Below are positions 1 through 6,880 of a stretch of DNA of 11,020 nt, piece by piece. The first letter of the stretch is position 1; every line of letters starts with the position of its first letter. The notes beneath the pieces were generated by a model. That model searched no databases, was not told the origin of the DNA, and saw nothing but the letters and a program-made list of their open reading frames with translations. The position numbers were made by a program, and so were the translations under genes. The DNA comes from Actinomycetes bacterium. GTDB lineage: Bacteria; Actinomycetota; Acidimicrobiia; Acidimicrobiales; JAKAOS01. The DNA lies in the NCBI GenBank assembly GCA_021790615.1, contig JAJYGW010000350.1, positions 1 through 11,020 on the forward strand. The letters are read 5' to 3'.

Positions 1-630
1 TCCGGCGAAACTGCCACCATGATCGAACCCCTCGCCTGCGCTCTACGTGGTTTGAAGAGTGCGGGAGCCAGCCGGGGCGACCGGGCCCTTGTCGTTGGGC
101 TCGGTCAGATGGGGCAGCTCTACTCGCGAGCACTCATCGCGGAGGGGGTGTCGGTAGTCGGGACCGACCTACTTCCCGCGCGCCGTACCCTGGCGGCAGC
201 GGTCGGCGTCGTGGCTTGCGCGCCATTGCCCGAGGAGATATCGGCTAACGCGCCGGCCGGCGACCCATGGGATCTGATCGTGCTGTGCACAGGACATGCC
301 GACGCGTTCGCGCTCGGCTTTGCCGCGGCGGGGAAAGGGTCGGTCGTACAGCTGTTCGCGCCTCCTCCACCCGGTGGGCAGCTGTGCTTTGACGCGAACC
401 GCCTCTTTTTTGACGAGATCACCTTGCAGGCAAGCTACTCAGCCGTCTCACGCGACACCCTCGCGGCGCTCTCGCTGCTCGCGAGCGGGCACCTTGACAC
501 AACCGGGATAGTCAGCCACCGGTTCCCCCTCGAGCGTGCCGCTGAGGCGATGGAGACAGCCAGGCGACAGGACTCGGTCATGAAGGTCGTCGTCGAGGCC
601 TCCTCGCCCAGCCCGAGCCCGAGGACCTGA
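1..630 (+). CDS. Zinc-type medium-chain dehydrogenase, C-terminal part (5' end outside window)
   Basis: The reading frame is open from base 1, so the first Met in view (base 19) is not the start: it lies inside the family motif IEPLACALRG, which normally sits about 150 residues into a medium-chain alcohol/polyol dehydrogenase. About 209 residues are visible. They hold the end of the catalytic domain, the Rossmann glycine motif VGLGQMG, and an acidic residue after the second strand (VGTD), which favours NAD over NADP. The usual closing region (ARRQDSVMKVVVEA) is followed by a short SPSPSP tail. The catalytic zinc ligands and structural zinc loop would be upstream and cannot be checked. The next dehydrogenase follows after two bases, so the two are almost certainly co-transcribed. 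The substrate is unknown; a polyol, sugar alcohol or sugar acid is inferred from the neighbouring SorC regulator and transketolase. Confidence 0.85.
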   Translation, partial: SGETATMIEPLACALRGLKSAGASRGDRALVVGLGQMGQLYSRALIAEGVSVVGTDLLPARRTLAAAVGVVACAPLPEEISANAPAGDPWDLIVLCTGHADAFALGFAAAGKGSVVQLFAPPPPGGQLCFDANRLFFDEITLQASYSAVSRDTLAALSLLASGHLDTTGIVSHRFPLERAAEAMETARRQDSVMKVVVEASSPSPSPRT

Positions 631-632
631 GA

Positions 633-1658
633 GTGCGCGCCGCCGTTCTCCATGGAGTAGGTGACTTGAGGGTCGAGGAGCTCGAGGACTTGGCCCCAGG
701 CCCGGGAGAGGTGTTGCTCGGCATCGAGTCAGCGCTCACCTGCGGCACCGACCGCAAAGCCTATCTTCGGGGGCATCCGCGCTACCTGCGATCGGGAGGA
801 GTGCTCGGTCACGAGTACGCCGGAAGGATCCTCGCGACCGGTCGGGGCGTGACGTCGGTGAAGGAGGGCGACCGGGTGATCGCTGCCAACTCGGCGCCTT
901 GTGGAGGCTGTTTCCAATGCGAGCGCGAGCGGTGGTCGTTGTGCGAGAACCTCACCTACGTCTTTGGCGGCTTTGCCGAGGCACTCGTCGTCCCCTCCGT
1001 CGTAGTAGAGCACAACCTCCACTTGCTCCCCGAGACGCTCCCCATGGAGATCGCCCCGATCTACGAGCCACTTGCGTGCGCGCTGAAGGCGGTGCGCGAC
1101 CTCGCCCCTCAAGCTTCATCGCAGGCGCTCGTTCTCGGGGCCGGGGCTCTCGGTCTCCTGCTCACCGCGGCGCTCGCCCGCCGGGGTGTCGAAGTGACAG
1201 TGCTCGACCCGCACCCGGACCGGCTGGATCTGGCCCATGGTTACGGCGCGACGGCGGTCATTGCCGCCAGGAAGGAGTCGTCTGACGTCGCGACGGTCCG
1301 TGCGACGATAAACGCCGGCCGGGGGCCCGAGCTCGTCATCGAGGCCGTCGGGCAGCCTGCAGCCTGGGCTCTTGCCCTCGAGATGAGCTGCGCGGGCGGC
1401 GCGGTGTGCCTCTTTGGTGGTTGCGCAGTAGGAAGCTCGGTGGAGCTCGACACCCACCGCGTCCACTACGAGGAGCTGGTGGTGCGCGGTTCCCACCACC
1501 ACGACCCCTTTGCTGTGGCCGAAGCAATCGAGCTCCTGCAGGACCGCTCGGTTCCCTGGAAGCAGCTGATCGGTGGGGAGGTCGGTCTTGACGACCTCGA
1601 GCGGGTGCTGGCCGGAGAGCTCTATCCAACGGCGCTCAAGGTCGCGGTGCGGGCGTGA
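633..1658 (+). CDS. Zinc-dependent medium-chain alcohol/polyol dehydrogenase
   Basis: A complete 341-residue protein of the sorbitol/threonine dehydrogenase type, oxidising a secondary alcohol with NAD(P). Visible catalytic zinc ligands are C37 (CGTD), H60-E61 (GHEYAG) and E145 (EPLACA). The structural zinc loop has C90, C93, C96 and C104. The Rossmann motif is GAGALG (169-174), and D192 at the end of the second strand suggests NAD. The GTG start at 633 gives the expected N-terminus (MRAAVLHG), and a GAGG at 621-624 precedes it by 8 bases. It starts two bases after the preceding paralogue. Its 3' end overlaps the convergent regulator gene by 23 bases (1636-1658). The substrate cannot be read from the sequence. 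Lying beside a SorC regulator and a split transketolase, a sugar or polyol is the best guess. Family assignment is secure. Confidence 0.9.
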   Translation: MRAAVLHGVGDLRVEELEDLAPGPGEVLLGIESALTCGTDRKAYLRGHPRYLRSGGVLGHEYAGRILATGRGVTSVKEGDRVIAANSAPCGGCFQCERERWSLCENLTYVFGGFAEALVVPSVVVEHNLHLLPETLPMEIAPIYEPLACALKAVRDLAPQASSQALVLGAGALGLLLTAALARRGVEVTVLDPHPDRLDLAHGYGATAVIAARKESSDVATVRATINAGRGPELVIEAVGQPAAWALALEMSCAGGAVCLFGGCAVGSSVELDTHRVHYEELVVRGSHHHDPFAVAEAIELLQDRSVPWKQLIGGEVGLDDLERVLAGELYPTALKVAVRA

Positions 1659-2604
1659 AGCCATGAGCCTCGTTCAAGAGGTCGCGCGCCGTCTCTTCGT
1701 CGGTGACGAGGCGATCAACGACACCGGTGGCAATCGCTCCTTTGACGGCCTGCAGCTTCCCAGCACCGCCGGCGACCGCGATGACATCCTTCGAGAGCCG
1801 CAGGTCTTCGATGCCGAGGCCGATCCAGTGAGCGCCGCTTTCGGCGATCGTCTCACCTGTGGCCGAGAAGAACGACCCGAGGAGATCGCCGACGGCGCCG
1901 CGCTCGACGAGCGAGCCGAGCTCGGCGCGGCTGAGCAGGTCGGTCGCCAGCAAAGGCGTGTCGTCGGCGACAGCTCCGATGGAGATGACCGTCACCTCTG
2001 CGCCACGGGCGAGGTCGATCGCATGGCGGACGGCCGCCGTCGCGAGGAGGCCGCTTGCCACTTTCTCGTCGCGCACGAGAGCGGGGGCCGGCACGTGCAC
2101 GGCTTCGACGGAGAAGGCCGAGCCGAGCACCGAGCTCACGTCCATGGCGGCGGCGCCCCTGATCCCATGGGCATGACCGATCGCATCGACAAGGCGGCTC
2201 GAGCGCACGGAACGGGTATGGATGAGCGTCGCTGCTTCGGCAAGAGTGCGCCCCCAGCCAACCGCGATCGTGGGGGTGCCGGCGGCCAGCAACACCTCGA
2301 AGATGCGAGCCGTGGCGCGCGCCGTGGCGGTGCGCGGCGACTCACCGGCCCTGAGCGCGGCGACTCTCACCTCGCGAAGTGCCGGATATACACCAAGGAG
2401 GTCGCTCTCGAGCTGCGCGAGCTCGGGGAGGGGGACGGTGACTCGGATCTCGACGATGCCGGTGGCCTCGGCTCGCTGCAGGGCGCGGCTGATCGTCGAG
2501 CGGGACACACCGAGGCGCCCGGCGATCTCCTGCTGCGTGAGGCCGTACTCGTGGTACATCCATGCGGCTCGCGTGGCCAGAGCATCGACCTCTCCCCCCG
2601 TCAC
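1636..2604 (-). CDS. SorC-family (sugar-binding) transcriptional regulator
   Basis: A 322-residue protein of normal SorC length. Residues about 20-42 form the N-terminal helix-turn-helix (LTQQEIAGRLGVSRSTISRA). The rest is the sugar-phosphate-isomerase-like effector domain, with the family signature VGWGRTL (115-121) and the closing signature AGGAGKLQAVKGAI followed by LVTDEETARDLL. SorC proteins are typically tetramers that bind tandem operators and release or change binding on a phosphorylated sugar; that part is family knowledge. The GTG at 2604 fits the family N-terminus but has no Shine-Dalgarno sequence upstream, so the message may be leaderless or the start slightly different; the next in-frame Met is at residue 16. 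It diverges from the split transketolase across 80 bases and converges on the dehydrogenase with a 23-base overlap, so it likely controls one or both. Confidence 0.9.
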   Translation of the reverse strand: MTGGEVDALATRAAWMYHEYGLTQQEIAGRLGVSRSTISRALQRAEATGIVEIRVTVPLPELAQLESDLLGVYPALREVRVAALRAGESPRTATARATARIFEVLLAAGTPTIAVGWGRTLAEAATLIHTRSVRSSRLVDAIGHAHGIRGAAAMDVSSVLGSAFSVEAVHVPAPALVRDEKVASGLLATAAVRHAIDLARGAEVTVISIGAVADDTPLLATDLLSRAELGSLVERGAVGDLLGSFFSATGETIAESGAHWIGLGIEDLRLSKDVIAVAGGAGKLQAVKGAIATGVVDRLVTDEETARDLLNEAHGFTPAPRP

Positions 2605-2624
2605 CCGACCAGTGTCTCAGCTCA

Positions 2625-2650
2625 GCCACCTGGGTGCCACCTTGGTGCCA
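2625..2650. promoter_or_regulatory. Tandem 11-base repeat, candidate SorC operator
   Basis: Two adjacent copies of GCCACCTKGGT (2625-2635 and 2636-2646; they differ at one base) are followed by a truncated third GCCA (2647-2650). Each copy contributes to a small palindrome CACC-NN-GGTG, at 2627-2636 and 2638-2647, spaced exactly 11 bases, about one helical turn. The repeat sits in the 80-base divergent gap between the regulator start and the transketolase start. Its position and symmetry make it the best operator candidate; regulator binding is inference. Confidence 0.45.
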
Positions 2651-2672
2651 TAGGCCACCACCGACACAAGGC

Positions 2673-2678
2673 AAAGGA
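2673..2678 (+). promoter_or_regulatory. Ribosome binding site for the transketolase N subunit
   Basis: AAAGGA ends 6 bases before the GTG at 2685. It decides the start in favour of this GTG over an in-frame ATG at 2562 that would lie inside the divergent regulator gene. Confidence 0.7.
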
Positions 2679-2684
2679 CTGCAA

Positions 2685-3686
2685 GTGACAACCACCGATA
2701 CCGTCTCACAAGGCGCCCGCCAAGCAGGCTCAGTGTCGCTCCCGGCTCTCGGGGGTCTCGGGCCGCCGACGGCGGAGCGGTTCGCTGAGGTGGCCGAGCA
2801 GGCTTGGAGGATCCGCCGCCGGGTCCTGGAGCACACGATCGACAACGGCGGCGGCTATCTGTCCCAGGCCTGCTCGAGCGCCGAGATCTTCGCCACCCTC
2901 TACTCGGTCTTGATGAACCTCGGCGCTGTCGAGGGTGGCCACCGGGCCGTAGCTTTCGCCGGCACGCCGGGCGAGGACGGTGCTGCAAGAACCATGGGTG
3001 CCCGTTTCAACGGCGCCCAGGACGATGCCCACGACCGCTTCCTCATGTCGCCGGCTCATTACGCGCTCGTGCTCTACGCGGCGCTCATCGAGGTCGGCCG
3101 GCTCGAGCCGGAGTCGTTGAAGGGTTTCAACCAGGACGGATCGACAGTCGAGATGATCGGAGCCGAGCACTCGCCCGGCATGGAGGCGACGACCGGATCT
3201 CTCGGCCAGGCGCTCGCAGTCGCAGTAGGACGAGCGCTCGCTCGCCGGCGTCGGGGCGCGACCGGGCGGATCTGGGTGCTCTTGTCCGACGGGGAGCTGC
3301 AAGAGGGTGAGACCTGGGAGTCGCTTGCGGCGGCCTCGGCCTACGAGCTCTCGAACCTCGCCGTCCTCGTCGAGGCGAACGGCTCCCAGTGCGACGGCCC
3401 TATCGCCAGCGTTCTTGGGGTCGAACCGATCGCAGAGAAGGTCGCGAGCTTTGGATGGGACGTGCGTGAGGTAGACGGCCACGATGCCCCTGCCATCTGG
3501 TCGGCCGCGGCGTCGATGCTGGGTGGGCAATCCGGGAAGGCTCGGCCCAAGGCGATCATCTGCCGGACCTCCTGCTGGCGCGACATGCCCTCCCTAAAGT
3601 CCCACTCGCCGAAGTACCACTACATCCGCCTCACGCCCGACGAGGCTTTGGCGGCACGCGCCGATCTCGCAAGGGCAGAGCCATGA
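2685..3686 (+). CDS. Transketolase, N-terminal (TPP pyrophosphate-binding) subunit
   Basis: A 333-residue thiamine-diphosphate-binding half of a split transketolase; with the next gene it forms the enzyme that moves two-carbon ketol units between sugar phosphates. The TPP/metal motif runs from SDGELQEG (201-208) to the Asn of EANGSQCDG (230-238). GSLGQAL (171-177) and GGGYLSQ (55-61) are further family landmarks. Two positions depart from the pattern I remember for split transketolases: SPAH (122-125, with His125) where SKGH is usual, and S in the first position of GDGE. An unusual stretch of about 25 residues (about 91-115) precedes DRFLMSPAH. The start is the GTG with a clear AAAGGA, not the longer frame. 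It overlaps the C-terminal subunit by ATGA. Placement beside a SorC regulator and dehydrogenases suggests a specialised pentose, apulose-type or modified sugar rather than housekeeping pentose phosphate duty. That is inference. Confidence 0.9.
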   Translation: MTTTDTVSQGARQAGSVSLPALGGLGPPTAERFAEVAEQAWRIRRRVLEHTIDNGGGYLSQACSSAEIFATLYSVLMNLGAVEGGHRAVAFAGTPGEDGAARTMGARFNGAQDDAHDRFLMSPAHYALVLYAALIEVGRLEPESLKGFNQDGSTVEMIGAEHSPGMEATTGSLGQALAVAVGRALARRRRGATGRIWVLLSDGELQEGETWESLAAASAYELSNLAVLVEANGSQCDGPIASVLGVEPIAEKVASFGWDVREVDGHDAPAIWSAAASMLGGQSGKARPKAIICRTSCWRDMPSLKSHSPKYHYIRLTPDEALAARADLARAEP

Positions 3687-4804
3687 GCGTGCGCGCGGCT
3701 GAGGGCCCGCTCATCAAAGGGGAGAAGGTGCTGCGACCCTTCCGCTCGGGCTTTGTCGACTATGCCGCGCGCCATGAGGAAGTCGTATGCCTCTCGGCGG
3801 ACCTCACGTCCTCGTGCGAGGCCGACGGCTTTCGCGAAGCGTTCCCCGACCGGTTCTACTCAATGGGCATGACCGAGCAGTCGATGATGGGCGTCGCCGG
3901 CGGGCTCGCGCGCGAGGGGCTCGTGCCATTTGTGACGACCTTCAGCGTCTTTGTCACCCGTCGCCCCTATGACCAAGTGGCCATGGCGATCGCCTATCCC
4001 GACCTACCTGTGCGCCTCATCGGATTCCTCCCGGGCATCACGACTCCTGGCGGTGTCACCCATCAGGCGATCGACGACGTGAACCTCATGCGTGGCCTGC
4101 CGAACATGACCGTCATCGACCTCGGCGACGCAAGTGAGGTCGAGTCGGTCTGGCGCGCCTTTGACGCTGTCGAGGGCCCCGTCTTCTGCCGCATGCTGCG
4201 CGGGGAGGTGCCTCGACTCTTTGGCAGTCCGATGACATTTGGCAGCGCTCGCCTCTTGAGCGAGGGCGGTGATGTGGCAGTCGTCTCGAGCGGGTTCGCC
4301 ACCTACCTGACCCGTGCTGCGGTGCCGTTTCTCGAAAGCCAAGGGCTGCGCGTGTCACAGCTTCACGTGAGCACGCTCAAGCCTTTCGATGACCCGCTCG
4401 TTCTCGACACGCTCAGAGCGGTTCGTCACGTCGTCACCGTCGAGAACCACTCGACCATAGGTGGGCTCGGCAGCGCGGTCTGCGAGATGCTGGCCGAAGC
4501 TGGTGCCGGCGTGCCGGTGACGCGACTTGGTGTCGCCGACCGCTTCACCCACGGGGGCAGCACAAAGTACCTCGCGAGCTACTACGGTCTGGATGCCTAC
4601 GCCGTAGTACGCGCGGTATCGGAGGGCGCCGGGCGGCCAATCGTTGCAAGCGAGGCCGAGCTTCGCGGCGAGCTGGACGCGCTCAGTGCCGATCTCGACG
4701 GAGCGCCCGGTGAGAATGCCCCGACCGGGCCCGGCGGGCCGAGCGGGCCGACCGGGCCGACCGGGCCGGTCGGGCCGGTGCAAGCCAATGTGGAGGCTCT
4801 GTAG
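3683..4804 (+). CDS. Transketolase, C-terminal (pyrimidine-binding) subunit with Gly-Pro-rich tail
   Basis: A 373-residue partner of the preceding subunit. The pyrimidine-binding domain carries the TPP-activating glutamate E65 in MGMTEQSMMGVAGGLA. It continues through GVTHQAIDDVNLMRGLPNM (124-142) and the C-terminal transketolase domain, with VENHSTIGGLGSAV (253-266) and LGVADRFTHGGS (282-293). The ATG at 3683 lies in ATGA with the upstream stop, and AAGGG at 3671-3675 is 7 bases before it, so the subunits are translationally coupled. The family fold should end near residue 335. The remaining residues form an acidic linker, then a run of six X-Gly-Pro triplets (348-365) and a short VQANVEAL end, which I do not recognise from the family. 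It converges on the deaminase gene with a 44-base gap. Confidence 0.9.
   Translation: MSVRAAEGPLIKGEKVLRPFRSGFVDYAARHEEVVCLSADLTSSCEADGFREAFPDRFYSMGMTEQSMMGVAGGLAREGLVPFVTTFSVFVTRRPYDQVAMAIAYPDLPVRLIGFLPGITTPGGVTHQAIDDVNLMRGLPNMTVIDLGDASEVESVWRAFDAVEGPVFCRMLRGEVPRLFGSPMTFGSARLLSEGGDVAVVSSGFATYLTRAAVPFLESQGLRVSQLHVSTLKPFDDPLVLDTLRAVRHVVTVENHSTIGGLGSAVCEMLAEAGAGVPVTRLGVADRFTHGGSTKYLASYYGLDAYAVVRAVSEGAGRPIVASEAELRGELDALSADLDGAPGENAPTGPGGPSGPTGPTGPVGPVQANVEAL
4724..4777 (+). repeat. Coding minisatellite of 9-base units encoding X-Gly-Pro triplets
   Basis: Six consecutive 9-base units, consensus close to ACCGGGCCG, encode TGP GGP SGP TGP TGP VGP at the end of the transketolase C-terminal subunit. 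All units keep GG at the Gly codon and CC at the Pro codon, and most of the variation is in the first codon. The array is in frame, so gain or loss of units would only change tail length. Confidence 0.8.
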
Positions 4805-4848
4805 TGGCGAGTCGGGCGCCATCGTGAACGCCGCCCTGGTGGTGGTTA

Positions 4849-6174
4849 TCAGCCCTTTAGGAGCTGGCGAGCGGTGACCGAGAGCTCACGGGCGACTTCG
4901 GTCTCGTCAGCCCCGGTGACGGCGCCGTCCTCGACGACGAGGCGACCGTCGACGAGAACATGGCGGACATCGGACTTACCGAGAGAGTAGAGAAGCGACG
5001 AGAAGGGCGAATGGAGCGGCGCGGCTGATACGCTCGAGGCGCTCATGATGACGATGTCTGCTCTCTTCCCGACCTCGATCGAGCCGAGCAGGTGGTCGAG
5101 GCCGAGGCTACGGGCTCCTTCTATGGTTGCCATGGCGATGGCGTCGCGCGCGGGCATCGCCTGGGCATCGCCGAGGCGGTGCTTTTGCAGCAGCGCCGCG
5201 AGGCGGGCGGCTGGGAGCACCCCGAGGTCGTTGGAGGACGCCGGCCCGTCGGTGCCGATGCCGACGGGCACGCCCCTTGCCCGCAGCTCGGACACCGGAG
5301 CGATGCCACTTGCCAGCTTTAGGTTGGACGTCGGGCAGTGCGCCACGGCTGTTCCGCTCGCGGCCAGCATCTCCTGCTCGCGTTGCTCGAGTACCACGGC
5401 GTGCGCGACGACGGTGTCGGCGCCGAGGGCCGAGGCAGACTCGAGCACCTCGAGCGGCCGCGCTCCGCGCTCGCGAAGGACGAGCTCGACTTCTGCAGCG
5501 CTCTCGGCCGCGTGGACGTGCACGACAGCGCCGTGGTCCCGCGCCAGCTCGGAGATGGCCGCGATCTGGTCCTGGTGGAGGACGTAGGTGGAGTGCGGCC
5601 CGACACTGCGGCGAAGTCCGAGACCGGCGTCCGCGTGTGAGACCAACCAGCTCGAGGCGCGAGCGAGCTCTTCCTCGAAGCTGTGGGATCTGGTGAAGGC
5701 AGCACCGTTGGCTCCGACGAAGACCGGCCCGGTCACGAGGCGAAACCCGAGCCTCTCGGCTACAGGGATCGCCTCCTCGGGATAGAAGTACATGTCGAGC
5801 GCGGTCGTCACCCCGGAGAGCAGGCTCTCGACGATGCCCGCCGTCGCTCCGGCACGGACTGATTGGGCACTGAGGCGTTGCTCCAGTGGCCACAGCGCGG
5901 CGAGGAAGCCCTCGAGGTGGAGGTCGTCGGCGACCCCTCGAAACACCGTCATCGCAAGGTGCGTGTGCAAATTGACCATCCCGGGAATGACGATTCCCGA
6001 CTCCGCGTCGAGGGTTCGCCCCGTCACGAAGCGAGCTTCGAGCTGGCCCGAGGTGTCGACTGCCACTATCTCCCCGCTCGACACTGCGATGGCACCGTCT
6101 TCGATGATCGTGCGGGCTTCGTCCATGACGACGACGCGGCCGTGCACTACGAGGAGGTCACATGGTGATGGCAT
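4849..6174 (-). CDS. mtaD: 5'-Methylthioadenosine/S-adenosylhomocysteine deaminase-type amidohydrolase
   Basis: A 441-residue metal-dependent amidohydrolase that would remove the 6-amino group of an adenine-type nucleoside such as MTA, SAH or adenosine. Metal ligands visible are H70 and H72 (NLHTHLAM), H221 (HAAES, with E224 as catalytic acid) and D309 (GTDGPASSND). H194 (GPHSTYVL) and H258 (VAHAVVL) match the two further active-site histidines of the characterised Thermotoga enzyme TM0936; the spacings I recall for H173/H200 (27) and H228/D279 (51) are reproduced here. MTVFRGVADDL, SNLKLASGIAPV and the C-terminal HVLVDGRLVVEDG are also typical of this branch. The ATG at 6174 starts inside the end of the upstream phosphorylase gene (17-base overlap). 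Another deaminating amidohydrolase of the same subfamily (guanine or 8-oxoguanine type) is possible but fits less well. Confidence 0.8.
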   Translation of the reverse strand: MPSPCDLLVVHGRVVVMDEARTIIEDGAIAVSSGEIVAVDTSGQLEARFVTGRTLDAESGIVIPGMVNLHTHLAMTVFRGVADDLHLEGFLAALWPLEQRLSAQSVRAGATAGIVESLLSGVTTALDMYFYPEEAIPVAERLGFRLVTGPVFVGANGAAFTRSHSFEEELARASSWLVSHADAGLGLRRSVGPHSTYVLHQDQIAAISELARDHGAVVHVHAAESAAEVELVLRERGARPLEVLESASALGADTVVAHAVVLEQREQEMLAASGTAVAHCPTSNLKLASGIAPVSELRARGVPVGIGTDGPASSNDLGVLPAARLAALLQKHRLGDAQAMPARDAIAMATIEGARSLGLDHLLGSIEVGKRADIVIMSASSVSAAPLHSPFSSLLYSLGKSDVRHVLVDGRLVVEDGAVTGADETEVARELSVTARQLLKG

Positions 6175-6880
6175 CTAGGGCCGCCTCGAGCACGAGCCCG
6201 GATACAGAGGCCACAAGGGCAGCGTCGGGCCGGTAGGGCGCAGCGTCAGCCGATGGGCCATCGAGCACGAACACACCGGCGGCCCGGGCGCCGCGCGCCG
6301 ACGCGAGGACGAGGAGGGAGGAGAGCTCCATCTCGATCGCGACGACGCCGGCAGCGCGGTAGGTCTCGATCGGAAGCGGCACAAAGGCCGGGCGCAGCAA
6401 GGCACGCGTCCAGATGATGCCGCGAGTCGGGGTCAGCGACCGGGCAAGGAGCTGGGTCTCGAGGGCGAGCACGAGCTCGGGGCAGCATGTCGCCGGGTAG
6501 CTCGCCGGAAGGTACTGATCGGTTACGCCGTCGTCGCGCACCGCGGCTTCGGCGAGCACGACGGCGCCGGCACCGAGATCACCTCGCATGCTCCCGGCCG
6601 TCCCGACGCGAACGACTTCGTGCACTCCTGCGTCGAGGAGCTCCTCGAAGGCTACGAGGGCCCCAGGAGCACCAACCCCGTGTGATGCGATGACGACCTG
6701 TGAGCCTTTCCAACTGCCGGCAAACGTCAGGTACTCCCGGTTGGAGGCCACCTCCGTGGCTCCCGCGAGAAGCTCTGCGGCCCGAGAGGCACGCGCGGGG
6801 TCGCCGACCACTATGGCGCGTTCGGGCAGCCCCTCGGCCGGGAGCCCGAGCACAGCCGATCGCGAACCGGTGCCGCTCAA
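6158..6880 (-). CDS. Nucleoside phosphorylase, Udp/DeoD (NP-I) family
   Basis: A 240-residue phosphorylase that would split a nucleoside with phosphate into base and ribose-1-phosphate. The phosphate-binding GDPAR (26-30, R30), SNREYLTFAGSWKG (46-59) and RVGTAGS (91-97, R91) are family signatures, as is EMELSSL (183-189) in the ribose site. D207 in FVLDGPSAD lies where purine phosphorylases of the DeoD type keep their catalytic Asp (VSD), which leans towards a purine or 6-oxopurine rather than uridine. The start chosen is a TTG at 6880, forming TTGA with the stop of the upstream gene. This matches family length, whereas the upstream ATG at 7000 would add about 40 basic, unrelated residues. 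A GTG at 6853 is the alternative. Middle operon position next to the deaminase suggests it acts on the deaminated product. Confidence 0.85.
   Translation of the reverse strand: MSGTGSRSAVLGLPAEGLPERAIVVGDPARASRAAELLAGATEVASNREYLTFAGSWKGSQVVIASHGVGAPGALVAFEELLDAGVHEVVRVGTAGSMRGDLGAGAVVLAEAAVRDDGVTDQYLPASYPATCCPELVLALETQLLARSLTPTRGIIWTRALLRPAFVPLPIETYRAAGVVAIEMELSSLLVLASARGARAAGVFVLDGPSADAAPYRPDAALVASVSGLVLEAALDAITM

Noticed and set aside
2562..2684. Longer N-terminus for the transketolase N subunit from ATG 2562
   Set aside because: It would read 43 bases back into the divergent regulator gene and through the repeat region. GTG 2685 has a well-spaced AAAGGA and gives the expected length.
1573..2688. 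371-codon open frame on + strand opposite the SorC gene
   Set aside because: Its translation has no recognisable domain and mirrors the GC-rich third positions of the SorC gene. The SorC frame has family signatures from end to end.
4355..4822. Antisense Gly-Pro-rich frames across the transketolase tail
   Set aside because: They arise because the 9-base unit contains GGGCC, whose complement also reads Gly/Pro. No start region or family support.
4814..4836. GGGCG/CGCCC hairpin between the convergent transketolase and deaminase genes
   Set aside because: A five-base stem with a 13-base loop and no T-run is too weak to call a terminator in GC-rich DNA.
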